A stretch of DNA of 64,000 nt from Serratia nevei (lineage in GTDB: Bacteria; Pseudomonadota; Gammaproteobacteria; Enterobacterales; Enterobacteriaceae): positions 356,413 through 420,412 of the forward strand of contig NZ_JAMYWQ010000001.1 of assembly GCF_024160145.1 (NCBI RefSeq). The letters run 5' to 3'. Every line of letters begins with the position of its first letter. Within the stretch, counting starts at the first letter, position 1. Of this stretch, positions 1-8,909 are shown piece after piece. Below the pieces are notes generated by a model. That model worked only from the letters and a program-made list of their open reading frames with translations. It was not told the origin of the DNA and made no database searches. Both the position numbers and the translations under genes were made by a program.

Positions 1-216
1 TATATTAATTTAATCAAAGAAAACCAACTGATGAAAAAGAATAAAACGCGCGGCGGTCTTCAACGGCAGACCAATAGCAACCGTTTGCTTGCCGGAATAA
101 CGCCGCGCCGCTGCACCTTTACTGGGCAAGCGGATATTTTCGCGTCCGTAGCGGTTATTTCAACGCGATACAAAGGGGCCTGCCCTATTCCGCAGGCCAC
201 CCGACAAACTTGAAAC
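1..216. other. Left-edge region without a confident gene
   Basis: A 60-codon open frame on the plus strand (31-213) has no Shine-Dalgarno sequence and no family resemblance, so I do not call it. A short inverted repeat, GGCCTGC (177-183) with GCAGGCC (192-198), could end a transcript entering from outside the window, but it has no T-run. Confidence 0.3.
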
Positions 217-236
217 GATAACCATTCTCAATTATC
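217..236 (+). promoter_or_regulatory. Fur-box-like site upstream of fecI
   Basis: The sequence gataaccattctcaattatc resembles the Fur consensus GATAATGATAATCATTATC as an imperfect palindrome. It lies 35 bases before the fecI start. In E. coli, fecIR is repressed by Fe-Fur, so iron control is expected here. The match is by eye. Confidence 0.6.
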
Positions 237-271
237 ATCCGCGCATCTTTTTGACCAGCAATGCGAAAACC

Positions 272-796
272 ATGTCCGCCACCGCTTCTGCCCCGCACAC
301 CGCGCTGTCGCGCCTTTACGCTACCCATCACGCCTGGTTGCAGGGATGGCTGCGCAGGCGGCTGGGCTGCGCTTTCGACGCGGACGATGTGGCGCAGGAC
401 ACTTTCATGCGCCTGCTGAAAAACGACGCCGCAGCGACCCTGCGCGAGCCGAAAGATTTTCTGGTCACCGTCGCCAAACGGGTGATGGTCGATCTGTTCC
501 GCCGCAGAACGCTGGAGCGCGCCTATCTGGAGATGCTGGCGCTGATCCCGGCGGGCTATGCCCCGTCGCCGGAGCAGCGCCAGAGCCTGCTGGAAAACCT
601 GCAGCAGATCGACGCCATGCTCGACGGCCTGGGGCCGAAAGTGAAGCAGGCCTTCCTGCTGTCGCAGCTCGAAGGCCTGGGCTATGCGGAGATCGCCGTG
701 CGGCTCGGCGTGTCGGTCAGCTCGGTGAAAAAATACATGGCCAAGGCCACTGAGCATTGCCTGCTGTTCAGCCTGGAAAACGACGTTTTCTCATGA
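272..796 (+). CDS. fecI: FecI-type ECF sigma factor
   Basis: A 174-residue ECF sigma factor, very close in length and sequence to E. coli FecI (173 aa). Region 2 covers about residues 12-75 and includes FDADDVAQDTF and the recognition-helix stretch AKRVMVDLFRR. Region 4 covers about residues 110-165 and ends with SVSSVKKYMAKATEHCLLF. FecI directs RNA polymerase to the fecA promoter after FecR relays a citrate-iron signal. ATG at 272 is preferred over TTG at 251 because it matches the FecI N-terminus. The stop overlaps the fecR start by 4 bases (ATGA), indicating translational coupling. A Fur-like box lies upstream. Confidence 0.93.
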   Translation: MSATASAPHTALSRLYATHHAWLQGWLRRRLGCAFDADDVAQDTFMRLLKNDAAATLREPKDFLVTVAKRVMVDLFRRRTLERAYLEMLALIPAGYAPSPEQRQSLLENLQQIDAMLDGLGPKVKQAFLLSQLEGLGYAEIAVRLGVSVSSVKKYMAKATEHCLLFSLENDVFS

Positions 797-1749
797 GCAA
801 CGCCATCACCCCCGAGCAGCGCCAGGCGCTGAAAATGGCCGCACACTGGTACGCCCTGCTGTGCGATGAGCACGTCACCGACCGCCAGCGCCAACAGTGG
901 CAAGTCTGGCACCAGCAACACGACGATCACCGCTGGGCCTGGCAGCGCGTCGAAGCGTTGCAGAGCCAGCTGCAGGGCGTGCCGGGCAAGTTCAGCTACC
1001 GCGCTCTCGACCGCGCCGGCCGCCAGGCGGCGATCGATCGCCGCACTCTGTTGAAGAGCCTGCTGCTGTTGCTCGGCGTGGGCGGCGGCGGCTTCGTCTT
1101 CCAGTCGCCGCTCGGCCGGGAGCTGCGCGCCGACTACCGCACCGCCACCGGCGAGATCAAACCGATTGTGTTAAGCGACGGCACCCAGCTGGTGCTGAAC
1201 ACCGCCAGCGCGGTAGACGTGCATTACGACGATCGGCAACGGCTGATCCGCTTGCACGCCGGGGAAATCAGCCTGGTTACCGGACGCGACCCCCGGCCGC
1301 TGTGGGTGCAAAGCCCACAGGGCGCGATGCGCGCGCTCGGCACCCGCTTTTTGGTGCGCGAAAGCGGCGGCGAGACGCGCCTGACGGTGCTGGAGCATGC
1401 GGTCGAAGCGCAGCTGGCGCAGGACGCGCGGCAAACGCGCCGGGTGGAGGCCGGAGAACAGATCGGCTTCAGCGCCACGGCCTTCAGCGACAAGCACCCG
1501 GCTGCGGCGGAGGACGGCTGGCTGCACGGCGTGCTGAGCGTCAGCCAGTGGCGGCTGGACCGGGTGATCGCCGAGCTGGCGCGCTACCGGCGCGGCCACC
1601 TGAGCTGCGATCCGGCCGTCGCCGGCCTGCGCGTCAGCGGCAGTTTCCCGCTCAGCGATACCGATCGCGCCCTCGCCCTGCTCAGCCAGACGCTGCCGGT
1701 GCGCCTGCAGAGCTTTACCCGCTATTGGCTGCAAATCGTCCCCGCCTGA
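793..1749 (+). CDS. fecR: FecR-type sigma regulator (inner-membrane signal relay)
   Basis: A 318-residue FecR homologue. The N-terminal cytoplasmic part (about 10-80) has the Trp-rich DUF4880 pattern (WQVWHQQHDDHRWAWQRV). One membrane segment spans about 86-103, preceded by a twin arginine in DRRTLLK, which would fit Tat-assisted insertion as reported for some FecR proteins. The FecR core (about 110-210, SDGTQLVLNTAS, LHAGEISLVTG) and a C-terminal periplasmic domain contact the receptor's signalling domain. Start chosen at 793 from the 4-base overlap with fecI. FecR is needed for FecI activity when FecA is loaded. Confidence 0.92.
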   Translation: MSNAITPEQRQALKMAAHWYALLCDEHVTDRQRQQWQVWHQQHDDHRWAWQRVEALQSQLQGVPGKFSYRALDRAGRQAAIDRRTLLKSLLLLLGVGGGGFVFQSPLGRELRADYRTATGEIKPIVLSDGTQLVLNTASAVDVHYDDRQRLIRLHAGEISLVTGRDPRPLWVQSPQGAMRALGTRFLVRESGGETRLTVLEHAVEAQLAQDARQTRRVEAGEQIGFSATAFSDKHPAAAEDGWLHGVLSVSQWRLDRVIAELARYRRGHLSCDPAVAGLRVSGSFPLSDTDRALALLSQTLPVRLQSFTRYWLQIVPA

Positions 1750-1757
1750 ATCTTTTT

Positions 1758-1790
1758 AAATGAAAATGATAAAAAATCGCATTCTTGATT
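1758..1790 (+). promoter_or_regulatory. A/T-rich Fur-like region ahead of fecA
   Basis: Between fecR and fecA the stretch aaatgaaaatgataaaaa, followed by a cgcattc half, looks like overlapping degenerate Fur half-sites (GAAAATGAT, AATGATAAA). The fecA promoter read by FecI should also lie in the 115-base gap, but I cannot place its elements. Confidence 0.4.
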
Positions 1791-1864
1791 GTCCCTTTTG
1801 CTTCGCTCATCCGACTCCCAGGAAAACACTGCAGCAATAAATAAAAAATGATTCAGGAGAAGGT

Positions 1865-4216
1865 ATGAACAACGCTTGGGGAAAGGGAGCGCCGGCTTCA
1901 CTTTGGGGAAAACGGGCCACGCCGCTGGCCGTGGCCATTGGCCTGGCCTTCGCCGCACCGCTGACGGCGAGCGCCGCCAGCGCCGCTGCAACCTATCACA
2001 TTCCGGCCGGTGAACTGGACGGCGCGCTGAACGCGTTCGCCGCTCGCGCCGGCATCGCGCTCTCGGTAGACGGCACGCTGACCGCCGGTAAGCGTTCGCC
2101 GGGCCTGAGCGGCAGCTACGGCGTCGATGACGGCCTGAACGCCCTGCTGGCCGGCAGCGGCCTGCAGGCTAAAGCGCTCGGCAACCACGGTTACACGCTG
2201 GCCAAACTGCCGCAGCCGCAGAAGGAAGAAGACATCACCGTGGTCGGTGACTGGCTGGCGGAAGGCCGTCAGGTAGACGTGTTCGAACATCCCGGCGCGC
2301 GCGACGTGGTGCGCCGCGAAGAATTCGCCAAAACCGGCACCACCACCGTGCGCGAAGCGTTGAACCGCGTGCCGGGCGTGGTGGCGCCGGAGAACAACGG
2401 CACCGGCAGCCATGATATGGCGCTGAACTTCGGCATTCGCGGCCTCAACCCACGCCTCGCCAGCCGCTCCACCGTGCTGATGGACGGCATCCCGGTGCCC
2501 TTCGCTCCTTACGGCCAACCGCAGCTGTCGCTGGCGCCGGTCTCGCTCGGCAATATGGATGCGATTGACGTGGTGCGCGGCGGCGGCGCGGTGCGCTACG
2601 GGCCACAGAGCGTCGGCGGCGTGGTTAACTTCGTCACCCGTGCCATCCCGAAAACCTTCGGCATGGAGGCCGGCATGCAGGGGCAGCTCAGCCCGACCTC
2701 GCGCCAGGATCACCCGAAAGGCACCGGTAACCTGATGATCGGCGGCACCGCCGACAACGGCCTCGGCGCGGCGCTGCTCTACTCCGGTACCCGCGGCAGC
2801 GACTGGCGCGAACACAGCGCGACCAAGATCGACGACGTGATGCTGAAAAGCCGTTACGCCCCGAACGAGGTGCACACCTTCAACAGCCTGCTGCAATACT
2901 ACGAAGGCGAAGCGGACATGCCGGGCGGCCTGAGCCGGGCGGACTACAACGCCAACCCGTTCCAGTCGACGCGCCCGTACGACAAGTTCTGGGGCCGGCG
3001 CCAGCTGGCGAACTTCGGCTATCAGTATCAGCCGGATCAGCAGCACAAGTTCGACGTGCAGAGCTTCTACACCTACACCCTGCGCAGCGGCTATCTGGAT
3101 CAGGGCAAAAACCTGACGCTGTCGCCGCGCGAATATTGGGTGCGCGGCGTGGAACCGCGCTACAGCCAGAGCTTCCGCTGGGGAGATTCGGCCCATGAGG
3201 TGGGCGTCGGCTACCGCTACGTCAGCGAATCCACCCACGAGCTGCGCTACACCAGCAAGGCCAGCACCGGCCGGCTGCCGTCCAGCGCCAGCCCGTACGA
3301 TCGCGATACCCAGTCCGGCACCGAGGCGCACGCCTTCTATATCGACGATCGCATCGACATCGGCGACTGGACCATCACGCCGGGCATGCGCTACGAGTAC
3401 ATCAAGTCGTATCAGAACAACTACATCAAGAACAACCGCCTCGACGTCAGCTATAACGCGCCGCTGCCGGCGTTGAACGTGATGTATCACCTGAACGAAT
3501 ACTGGAACCTGTACGCCAACACCGAAGGCTCCTTCGGCACCGTACAGTACAGCCAGATGGGCAAAGCGGTCGACAGCGGCAAGATTGAACCCGAGAAAGC
3601 GCGCACCTGGGAGCTGGGCACCCGCTACGCCGGCGATGCGCTGACCGGCGAAATCGGGCTATTCCTGATCAACTTCAACAACCAGTACGACTCCAATCAG
3701 GTGACCGACAGCGTGACCGCGCGCGGCAAAACCCGCCACGCCGGGCTGGAAGGCAGCCTGCGTTACGATCTGTCGCAGCTGACGCCGAAACTGGACGACC
3801 TGACCGCCTACGCCAGCTACGCCTACGTCAGCGCCACCATCCGCGAAGACGGCGGCTACAAGGGCAATCAGGTGCCGTTCTCGCCGAAGCATAAAGGCAC
3901 GCTGGGGCTGGACTACACGCCGGGCAACTGGGCGTTTAACCTTAACGGCGAATTCCAATCCCGCCAGTTCGCCGACAACGCCAACACCGTGGCGGAAAGC
4001 GCCGACGGCAGCACCGGCCGCATTCCCGGCTATATGCTGTGGGGCCTGCGCGCCGCCTATGATTTCGGCCCGGACATGGCCGGCCTGAATCTGGGCGTCG
4101 GCGTGAAAAACCTGTTCAACCACGAGTATTTCACCCGCGCCTATGACGACAATAACAAAGGTCTGTACGTCGGCCAGCCGCGCACGATCTATCTGCAAGG
4201 CTCGGTGAAGTTCTGA
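1865..4216 (+). CDS. fecA: Ferric citrate outer-membrane receptor FecA (TonB-dependent, with signalling domain)
   Basis: 783 residues, close to E. coli FecA (774 aa) along its length. A signal peptide ends near residue 40 (TASAASAA). The secretin/TonB short N-terminal signalling domain follows at about 42-112, then a TonB box (EDITVVGDW, about 123-131). The plug (about 140-260) includes NNGTGSHDMALNFGIRGLNP and GGGAVRYGPQSVGGVVNFV. The 22-strand barrel ends in an aromatic residue (GSVKF). It imports diferric dicitrate and signals through FecR/FecI. A good Shine-Dalgarno (aggaga) precedes the ATG. The usual partner genes fecBCDE are not downstream; the next gene is an unrelated acetyltransferase. 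Confidence 0.95.
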   Translation: MNNAWGKGAPASLWGKRATPLAVAIGLAFAAPLTASAASAAATYHIPAGELDGALNAFAARAGIALSVDGTLTAGKRSPGLSGSYGVDDGLNALLAGSGLQAKALGNHGYTLAKLPQPQKEEDITVVGDWLAEGRQVDVFEHPGARDVVRREEFAKTGTTTVREALNRVPGVVAPENNGTGSHDMALNFGIRGLNPRLASRSTVLMDGIPVPFAPYGQPQLSLAPVSLGNMDAIDVVRGGGAVRYGPQSVGGVVNFVTRAIPKTFGMEAGMQGQLSPTSRQDHPKGTGNLMIGGTADNGLGAALLYSGTRGSDWREHSATKIDDVMLKSRYAPNEVHTFNSLLQYYEGEADMPGGLSRADYNANPFQSTRPYDKFWGRRQLANFGYQYQPDQQHKFDVQSFYTYTLRSGYLDQGKNLTLSPREYWVRGVEPRYSQSFRWGDSAHEVGVGYRYVSESTHELRYTSKASTGRLPSSASPYDRDTQSGTEAHAFYIDDRIDIGDWTITPGMRYEYIKSYQNNYIKNNRLDVSYNAPLPALNVMYHLNEYWNLYANTEGSFGTVQYSQMGKAVDSGKIEPEKARTWELGTRYAGDALTGEIGLFLINFNNQYDSNQVTDSVTARGKTRHAGLEGSLRYDLSQLTPKLDDLTAYASYAYVSATIREDGGYKGNQVPFSPKHKGTLGLDYTPGNWAFNLNGEFQSRQFADNANTVAESADGSTGRIPGYMLWGLRAAYDFGPDMAGLNLGVGVKNLFNHEYFTRAYDDNNKGLYVGQPRTIYLQGSVKF

Positions 4217-4354
4217 TCCCCGGCGGCGGGCGCACCTCGTCGCGCTCGCCGTCTCACTTATAGCGTGACATTGTCACCAAACCCGTTCTTTCCATCTTGC
4301 CCAAGCGACGAAAAATAAGTCGCTTCTGCCGCCAATGCGCGTAATATCGACGAT

Positions 4355-4382
4355 CCGCCCTGATTTATGGGCGCGATTTTTT
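4355..4382 (+). terminator. Candidate terminator after fecA
   Basis: A hairpin with arms CGCCC (4356-4360) and GGGCG (4369-4373) is followed after two bases by a run of T. It lies about 140 bases past fecA and 34 before the next gene. The short 5-bp stem makes this moderate. Confidence 0.5.
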
Positions 4383-4415
4383 GCCGTTCTGGCCTGAAAA
4401 GCGAGGGAAAATAAG

Positions 4416-4937
4416 ATGAATCATAATGACCTTTCTCAGTGCCGCGTGGACACCGACCGTTTGTTGATTGCCCCCTTTACCGCAGCAGACGCCGACGATG
4501 TTTACCAGGCGATCACCCCCACTCTGACGCGCTTTATGACCTTTGAGCCGGAGGCGTCGCCGGAAGATTTCGCCAACGTCTGGCAAGGCTGGCTGCCGCT
4601 GATGCGCGAAGGTGAAGAAGTGATCTTCGTCGCCCGCCGGCGTGAAGACCGGCAGTTCGTCGGCGTCGGCGGCGCGCATAACCTGCGCAGCCACACCCCG
4701 GAGCTGGGCATCTGGGTAAAAGAGGGCCTGCACGGCCAGGGCTACGGCCGCGAAATCGTGCATGGCATCGCGCGCTGGGCCAGCGAGCGCTTTCAGCCGC
4801 CGCACTTTCTCTACCCGGTGGCCGAACAGAATACCGCCAGCCGCCGCCTGGCCGAGTCGCTGGGCGGCGTGCTGGCCGGCCGCTGCGAACGCATCAAGTA
4901 TGACGCCGTGGTGTATCACTTGCCGCCTCAGCATTGA
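4416..4937 (+). CDS. GNAT-family N-acetyltransferase (RimJ/RimL type)
   Basis: 173 residues with the GNAT fold. The N-terminal strand (CRVDTDRLLIAPF) is typical of the RimJ/RimL/ribosomal-protein subgroup. The acetyl-CoA loop is GLHGQGYGREI (about 107-117), and a C-terminal NTASRRLAESLGG helix (about 133-145) is also typical. It would acetylate an amine substrate using acetyl-CoA in the cytoplasm; the substrate cannot be told from sequence. It is a single gene bounded by terminators on both sides. Confidence 0.85.
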   Translation: MNHNDLSQCRVDTDRLLIAPFTAADADDVYQAITPTLTRFMTFEPEASPEDFANVWQGWLPLMREGEEVIFVARRREDRQFVGVGGAHNLRSHTPELGIWVKEGLHGQGYGREIVHGIARWASERFQPPHFLYPVAEQNTASRRLAESLGGVLAGRCERIKYDAVVYHLPPQH

Positions 4938-4942
4938 TCCAC

Positions 4943-4972
4943 ACCGGGCCACGGCCCGGCTTGGCTTTTTTT
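4943..4972 (+). terminator. Rho-independent terminator after the GNAT gene
   Basis: Arms CCGGGCC (4944-4950) and GGCCCGG (4953-4959) form a GC-rich stem, followed within seven bases by TTTTTTT. It starts 6 bases after the stop codon. Confidence 0.75.
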
Positions 4973-5060
4973 CTCTGCGCCGCGATAACCGCTGCCACTG
5001 CCTGCGGGTTTGTGCTAATGATAGAGGCATGTAGGGTAAAAACAGTTGAGGAACAGCAAC

Positions 5061-5810
5061 ATGATTATTTTTGTTACCGGCGCCACCTCCGGTTTCGGCG
5101 AGGCCATCGCACGCCGTTTTATCCGTGAAGGCCATCAGGTGATCGCCGCCGGGCGCCGCCTTGAGCGTCTCGAAGAGCTGCGGGATGAGTTAGGCGAAGC
5201 GCTGCACATCGTGCGGCTCGACGTGCGCAACCGCGCCGCCATTCAGCAGGCGATCGAGGCACTGCCGGCCGAGCTGCGTCAGATTGACGTGCTGGTGAAC
5301 AACGCCGGGCTGGCGCTGGGGCTGGAACCGGCGCACAAGGCCAACGCCGATGACTGGGAAACCATGATCGACACCAACGCCAAGGGGTTGGTGAACATGA
5401 CGCGCGCACTGCTGCCGGCCATGGTCGAGCGCAACCTCGGCCATGTGATCAACATCGGCTCCACCGCCGCCAACTGGCCCTATGCCGGCGGCAACGTGTA
5501 CGGCGCCACCAAGGCGTTCGTCAAACAGTTTAGCCTGGGCCTGCGCGCCGATCTGCACGGCACGCGCATCCGCGTGACCGATATCGAGCCAGGCCTGGTG
5601 GGCGGCACCGAATTCTCCAACGTGCGCTTCAAGGGCGATGACGGCAAGGTCAACAAAACCTACGAAGGCGCCGATGCGCTAACGCCGGAAGACATCGCCG
5701 AGTCGGTGTTCTGGGTCGCGACGCTGCCGGCGCGCGTCAACATCAACACGCTGGAAATGATGCCGGTCAGCCAATCCTTCGCCGGGCTGAACATCCACCG
5801 CGGCACCTGA
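5061..5810 (+). CDS. ydfG: NADP-dependent 3-hydroxy acid dehydrogenase YdfG (SDR)
   Basis: A 249-residue classical short-chain dehydrogenase, matching E. coli YdfG (248 aa). The cofactor loop TGATSGFG is at residues 6-13, and NNAG follows near 81-84. The Ser-Tyr-Lys catalytic set is seen in NIGSTAANWPYAGGNVYGATKA (about 131-152). YdfG oxidises L-allo-threonine, L-serine and 3-hydroxy acids, and also reduces malonic semialdehyde. ATG at 5061 is preferred to an upstream in-frame start because it begins directly with the MIIFVTGATSG strand and has a GAGGAA Shine-Dalgarno. Confidence 0.93.
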   Translation: MIIFVTGATSGFGEAIARRFIREGHQVIAAGRRLERLEELRDELGEALHIVRLDVRNRAAIQQAIEALPAELRQIDVLVNNAGLALGLEPAHKANADDWETMIDTNAKGLVNMTRALLPAMVERNLGHVINIGSTAANWPYAGGNVYGATKAFVKQFSLGLRADLHGTRIRVTDIEPGLVGGTEFSNVRFKGDDGKVNKTYEGADALTPEDIAESVFWVATLPARVNINTLEMMPVSQSFAGLNIHRGT

Positions 5811-5818
5811 TCTCCAAC

Positions 5819-5842
5819 GGCGGGGGGCGACTCCCGCCCTGT
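5819..5842 (+). terminator. Candidate terminator between ydfG and ynfA
   Basis: Arms GGCGGG (5819-5824) and CCCGCC (5833-5838) are followed by a weak CTGTTT. It sits in the 36-base convergent gap between ydfG and ynfA. Confidence 0.45.
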
Positions 5843-5846
5843 TTCC

Positions 5847-6173
5847 TCAGGCCGCGCGCCAGCCGGAAACGATGATCAGCATACCCGCCAGCGCCACCCC
5901 GGCGCCCACCCAGTCCAGCGCAGACAGCTTCACCCCGTCCACCACCCGCAGCCACAGCAGCGCCGTCGCCACATACACGCCGCCGTAGGCCGCATAGACC
6001 CGCCCGCTGGCCGCCGGATGCAGCGTCAACAGCCAGACAAACAGCATCAGGCTCAATGCCGCCGGCAGCAATAGCCAGGCGCTGCCCTGCTTCTTGAGCC
6101 AGAGATAAGGCAGGAAACAGCCGATAATTTCGGCGAGCGCAGTGGCGAAAAACAGCAGCGTGGTTTTTAACAT
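5847..6173 (-). CDS. ynfA: YnfA family membrane protein (UPF0060)
   Basis: 108 residues, the usual length of the family, with four predicted membrane helices. It shows the conserved N-terminal [15 protein letters not shown] and the [15 protein letters not shown] helix. YnfA is a small inner-membrane protein placed in the small-multidrug-resistance-like fold; some homologues have been linked to efflux of toxic compounds, but the physiological substrate is unsettled. It is convergent with ydfG and divergent from ynfB. Confidence 0.9.
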   Translation of the reverse strand: MLKTTLLFFATALAEIIGCFLPYLWLKKQGSAWLLLPAALSLMLFVWLLTLHPAASGRVYAAYGGVYVATALLWLRVVDGVKLSALDWVGAGVALAGMLIIVSGWRAA

Positions 6174-6321
6174 CGGTCGCAGTTTTCTCTCGGTAAATTA
6201 AACGAATCGGCGCTTGGCTGGTGAATTCCAGGAACGCAGTGGTATATTTGTCACCACGCCTGCGGGCGAGGTAACGCCAGTGCCGCCATCATCAGGCGCA
6301 CTCACTCATAAGGATGAAACG

Positions 6322-6690
6322 ATGAAAACATTTTCGACCCAACGACTGCTACGCGGGATGCTGCCGGTCGCCATGCTGGCCGTCATGGGCGCCTGGCAGG
6401 CGCCTGCGCTGGCCGCCACCTGCACTCAGGGCAGCACCTGCGTCACCGTCGATGGCAAAGGCAGCGGCGCGATGAGCACCGAAGAAGCGCGCCAGAGCAA
6501 AGAGCAGTGGAATGATACCAAAACCCTGCGCCACAAGGTTAACACTCGCGTCGAGAAAGAGTTCGACAAGGCCGATCGCGCGGCGGATGACGAAGATCGC
6601 TGCAACGACAGCAACAATGTCAACGCCTACTGGGAACCGGACACCCGCAAATGCCTGGATCGCCAGACCGGGCGTCGGATTAATCCTTAA
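6322..6690 (+). CDS. ynfB: YnfB, periplasmic DUF1283 protein
   Basis: 122 residues with a signal peptide ending near residue 31 (APALAA). The mature domain has four Cys in [17 protein letters not shown] and KCLDR, spaced for two disulfides. This matches the DUF1283/UPF0482 family (E. coli YnfB). Function is unknown. ATG at 6322 is preceded by AAGGATG; the longer in-frame start at 6214 would add an N-terminus without signal-peptide character. Confidence 0.85.
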   Translation: MKTFSTQRLLRGMLPVAMLAVMGAWQAPALAATCTQGSTCVTVDGKGSGAMSTEEARQSKEQWNDTKTLRHKVNTRVEKEFDKADRAADDEDRCNDSNNVNAYWEPDTRKCLDRQTGRRINP

Positions 6691-6779
6691 TCCGCCTGCG
6701 GCGGGCGGGTAAACGTGAAACCCGGCCGCCGTTACTGCTATCCTGTTACAGGAAGTCCATTGTCTAAAAGGATGACGTG

Positions 6780-7079
6780 ATGAAAAAAACGCTGATATTA
6801 GCCGCGGTGTTGCTGGCTGGCACGCCGTTGGCGGCCCTGGCCTCCTGCGAAAGCGTGAAAGCGGACATTTCGCAAAAAATCGTCAATAACGGCGTTCCGG
6901 AGTCCGGCTTCAAACTGGAGATCGTGCCTAACGATCAGGCCGATCAGGCTGGCGGGCAAGTGGTCGGCCACTGCGAAAACGACACCCAGAAGATCGTCTA
7001 TACCCGCCTGAACAACGGCGACGACCGCGGTGACGCAGCGCAGACCGGCACCAGCCAGGACACCTCCAACACGCAGTAA
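6780..7079 (+). CDS. ynfD: YnfD, small exported DUF1161 protein
   Basis: 99 residues with a signal peptide (MKKTLILAAVLLAGTPLAALA) and then SCESVKADISQKI and VVGHCENDTQKIVY, the two-Cys signature of DUF1161 (E. coli YnfD). The C-terminal tail is low-complexity, Gly/Thr/Asp-rich. It is probably periplasmic, with unknown function. A GTG immediately upstream (6777) could also start translation. The ATG is preferred, with AAGGATG as the binding site. Confidence 0.8.
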   Translation: MKKTLILAAVLLAGTPLAALASCESVKADISQKIVNNGVPESGFKLEIVPNDQADQAGGQVVGHCENDTQKIVYTRLNNGDDRGDAAQTGTSQDTSNTQ

Positions 7080-7095
7080 GCCGCATCGGCTACCC

Positions 7096-7123
7096 AGGGC
7101 GCTCAGCGGCGCCCTTTCTTTTT
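7096..7123 (+). terminator. Rho-independent terminator after ynfD
   Basis: Arms GGGCGC (7097-7102) and GCGCCC (7109-7114) are followed by TTTCTTTTT. It lies in the convergent gap between ynfD and the MFS gene. Confidence 0.75.
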
Positions 7124-7126
7124 CCC

Positions 7127-8614
7127 TTACGCCTGCTCCGCTTCTTCCTCTTCGCCCTGCGGCCGACAACGCGCCGGGATCAGCATCGCCGCCGCCAGCG
7201 CCAGCAGCGACACCAACGCCGACACCAGGAACACCCAATGCAGCGAAGCCGCCACCTGCTGGGTCAGCTGCGCCAGCGCTTCGCTCCCCATGCTCTGCCG
7301 CACCGCCGGCTCCATCAGCCGCTGCACCGGATCGTCAATCTCCGGCAAACGCCACTGCAGGTTGAGGTTCAGCGTGGCGCCCAGAATGGCGGTGCCGATG
7401 GCCGACCCCACCATACGGGTAAACACCGTACAGGCGGTGGCGATGCCGCGAATGCTGTAATGCGCCGCGTTCTGCACCGACACTAAAAACGTGGTGTTGC
7501 ACAGCCCCATGCCGGCGCCGACCATAAACGCCGCCACCCGGCCCCACAGCAGGCCGCCGTTCGGCTGCAGCATCAGCAGGATCAGGCCGCCCGCCACCAA
7601 CAGCAGCGCCCCCAGCAGCGCCGTGGCGCGATACGAGGTCATCAGCATCAAACGGCCGCTCAGCGTGCTGGCCAGCGGCCAACCGATCGACATCAGCGCC
7701 AGCGTGGTGCCCGCCTCCAGCGGCGAGCCGCCCATCACGCCCTGAATGAAGGTGGGCAGGAAGGCGCTGATGCCCATCATCGCCGCGCCGATCACCAGCC
7801 CGCCAATGTTACCGGCGACGATCACCCGGCTCTGCCACAGCGCCAGCGGGAACAGCGGTTCGACCGCGCGCCGTTCCTGGCGGACAAGCAGCGCCAGCGA
7901 CGCCGCCGCCAGCGCGAGAAGCGGCACCACCCACCATCCCAGGCTTTCCATCTGCAGCAGCGCCAGCAGCAGCGCCGAAACGAACAGCGTCAGCCAGGCG
8001 GTGCCCGCCAGATCCAGCGCGTGCCGCCGCCGCTGCTGATGCACCGGCAGATAACGCCAGAGGAAGAACATCGCCAGCAGGCCGATCGGCAGGTTGACCC
8101 AGAACACCAGCGCCCACGGCAGATGCTGCACGATAAACGCGCCCAGCAGCGGGCCGATGATCGCCGACACGCCCCACACGCTCGACAGGTAGCCCATCAC
8201 CTTCGGCCGCTCGGTGGCGCTGTAGATGTCGCCGATGATGGTGGAGGCGATCGGCATGATGGCGCCGGCGCCCAGCCCCTGCAATAAACGGAAGCCGATC
8301 AGCCAATACATGTCGGGGGCGAAGCCGCACAGCACCGAGCCCAACAAGAACAACGTGGCACCGAAGAAAAATACCCGTTTGCGGCCGTAGAGATCCGCCA
8401 ACCGGCCATAGATGGGGATGGTGATCGCCTGCGCCAGCAAATAGACCGCGAACACCCACCCCAGCAGCGAGAAGCCGCCGAGATCGCCAATGATGGTCGG
8501 CATGGCGGTGGCGACGATGGTGGCTTCAATCGCCGACATGAACATCGCCAACATGCAGGCGATCAGGATCAGCGGGCGGTGGGCAATGGGTGCGGATGAA
8601 ACGTTATTTGTCAT
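7127..8614 (-). CDS. MFS multidrug efflux transporter, DHA2 (EmrB/QacA) type
   Basis: About 495 residues with 14 hydrophobic segments, the count of the DHA2 family. Motif A is GRLADLYGRKRVF (about 71-83). The proline/glycine-rich motif C on helix 5 reads GVSAIIGPLLGAF. It exports toxic compounds by proton antiport across the inner membrane; substrates cannot be read from sequence. Start at 8614 (MTNNVSS) is chosen because it matches typical family N-termini; an in-frame start at 8665 would add 17 residues. It stands alone, and the 295-base gap upstream, shared with divergent clcB, has no regulator gene. Confidence 0.85.
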   Translation of the reverse strand: MTNNVSSAPIAHRPLILIACMLAMFMSAIEATIVATAMPTIIGDLGGFSLLGWVFAVYLLAQAITIPIYGRLADLYGRKRVFFFGATLFLLGSVLCGFAPDMYWLIGFRLLQGLGAGAIMPIASTIIGDIYSATERPKVMGYLSSVWGVSAIIGPLLGAFIVQHLPWALVFWVNLPIGLLAMFFLWRYLPVHQQRRRHALDLAGTAWLTLFVSALLLALLQMESLGWWVVPLLALAAASLALLVRQERRAVEPLFPLALWQSRVIVAGNIGGLVIGAAMMGISAFLPTFIQGVMGGSPLEAGTTLALMSIGWPLASTLSGRLMLMTSYRATALLGALLLVAGGLILLMLQPNGGLLWGRVAAFMVGAGMGLCNTTFLVSVQNAAHYSIRGIATACTVFTRMVGSAIGTAILGATLNLNLQWRLPEIDDPVQRLMEPAVRQSMGSEALAQLTQQVAASLHWVFLVSALVSLLALAAAMLIPARCRPQGEEEEAEQA

Positions 8615-8909
8615 GGCGTTATGCAGGGTTCCTGGCGTTTTTATTTTCCCTGAGTATATCAGCAAGCGCCTGCGACGCCCCCATTCGCCTTCACATCCCG
8701 CCGTTGCCGCCGGCGAATCGCACCAATTGGACTAATAGTTACATCGTAACGTTTTGCCGCCGTGTTTTTCACTTGCCGCACATCCCCGCACAGGGGCGCC
8801 TGCCGCCCCTGCCACGCCGCAGTTTGATAAAGATTCACTGGTCATCGGCCAGAGCGCCAAGCACAATGCGCTGATGACCCTTTGATTTTTCTCACGACGC
8901 CGCCCACGC

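Noticed and set aside
31..213. 60-codon plus-strand frame at the left edge
   Set aside because: No ribosome-binding site, no family likeness, odd composition; probably chance.
1898..3490. 530-codon open frame antisense to fecA
   Set aside because: Typical antisense shadow in GC-rich DNA; fecA is certain on the other strand.
8590..8874. 94-codon plus-strand frame with a hydrophobic N-terminus overlapping the MFS gene start
   Set aside because: It overlaps the MFS 5' end, has no supporting homology, and the rest is proline-rich noise.
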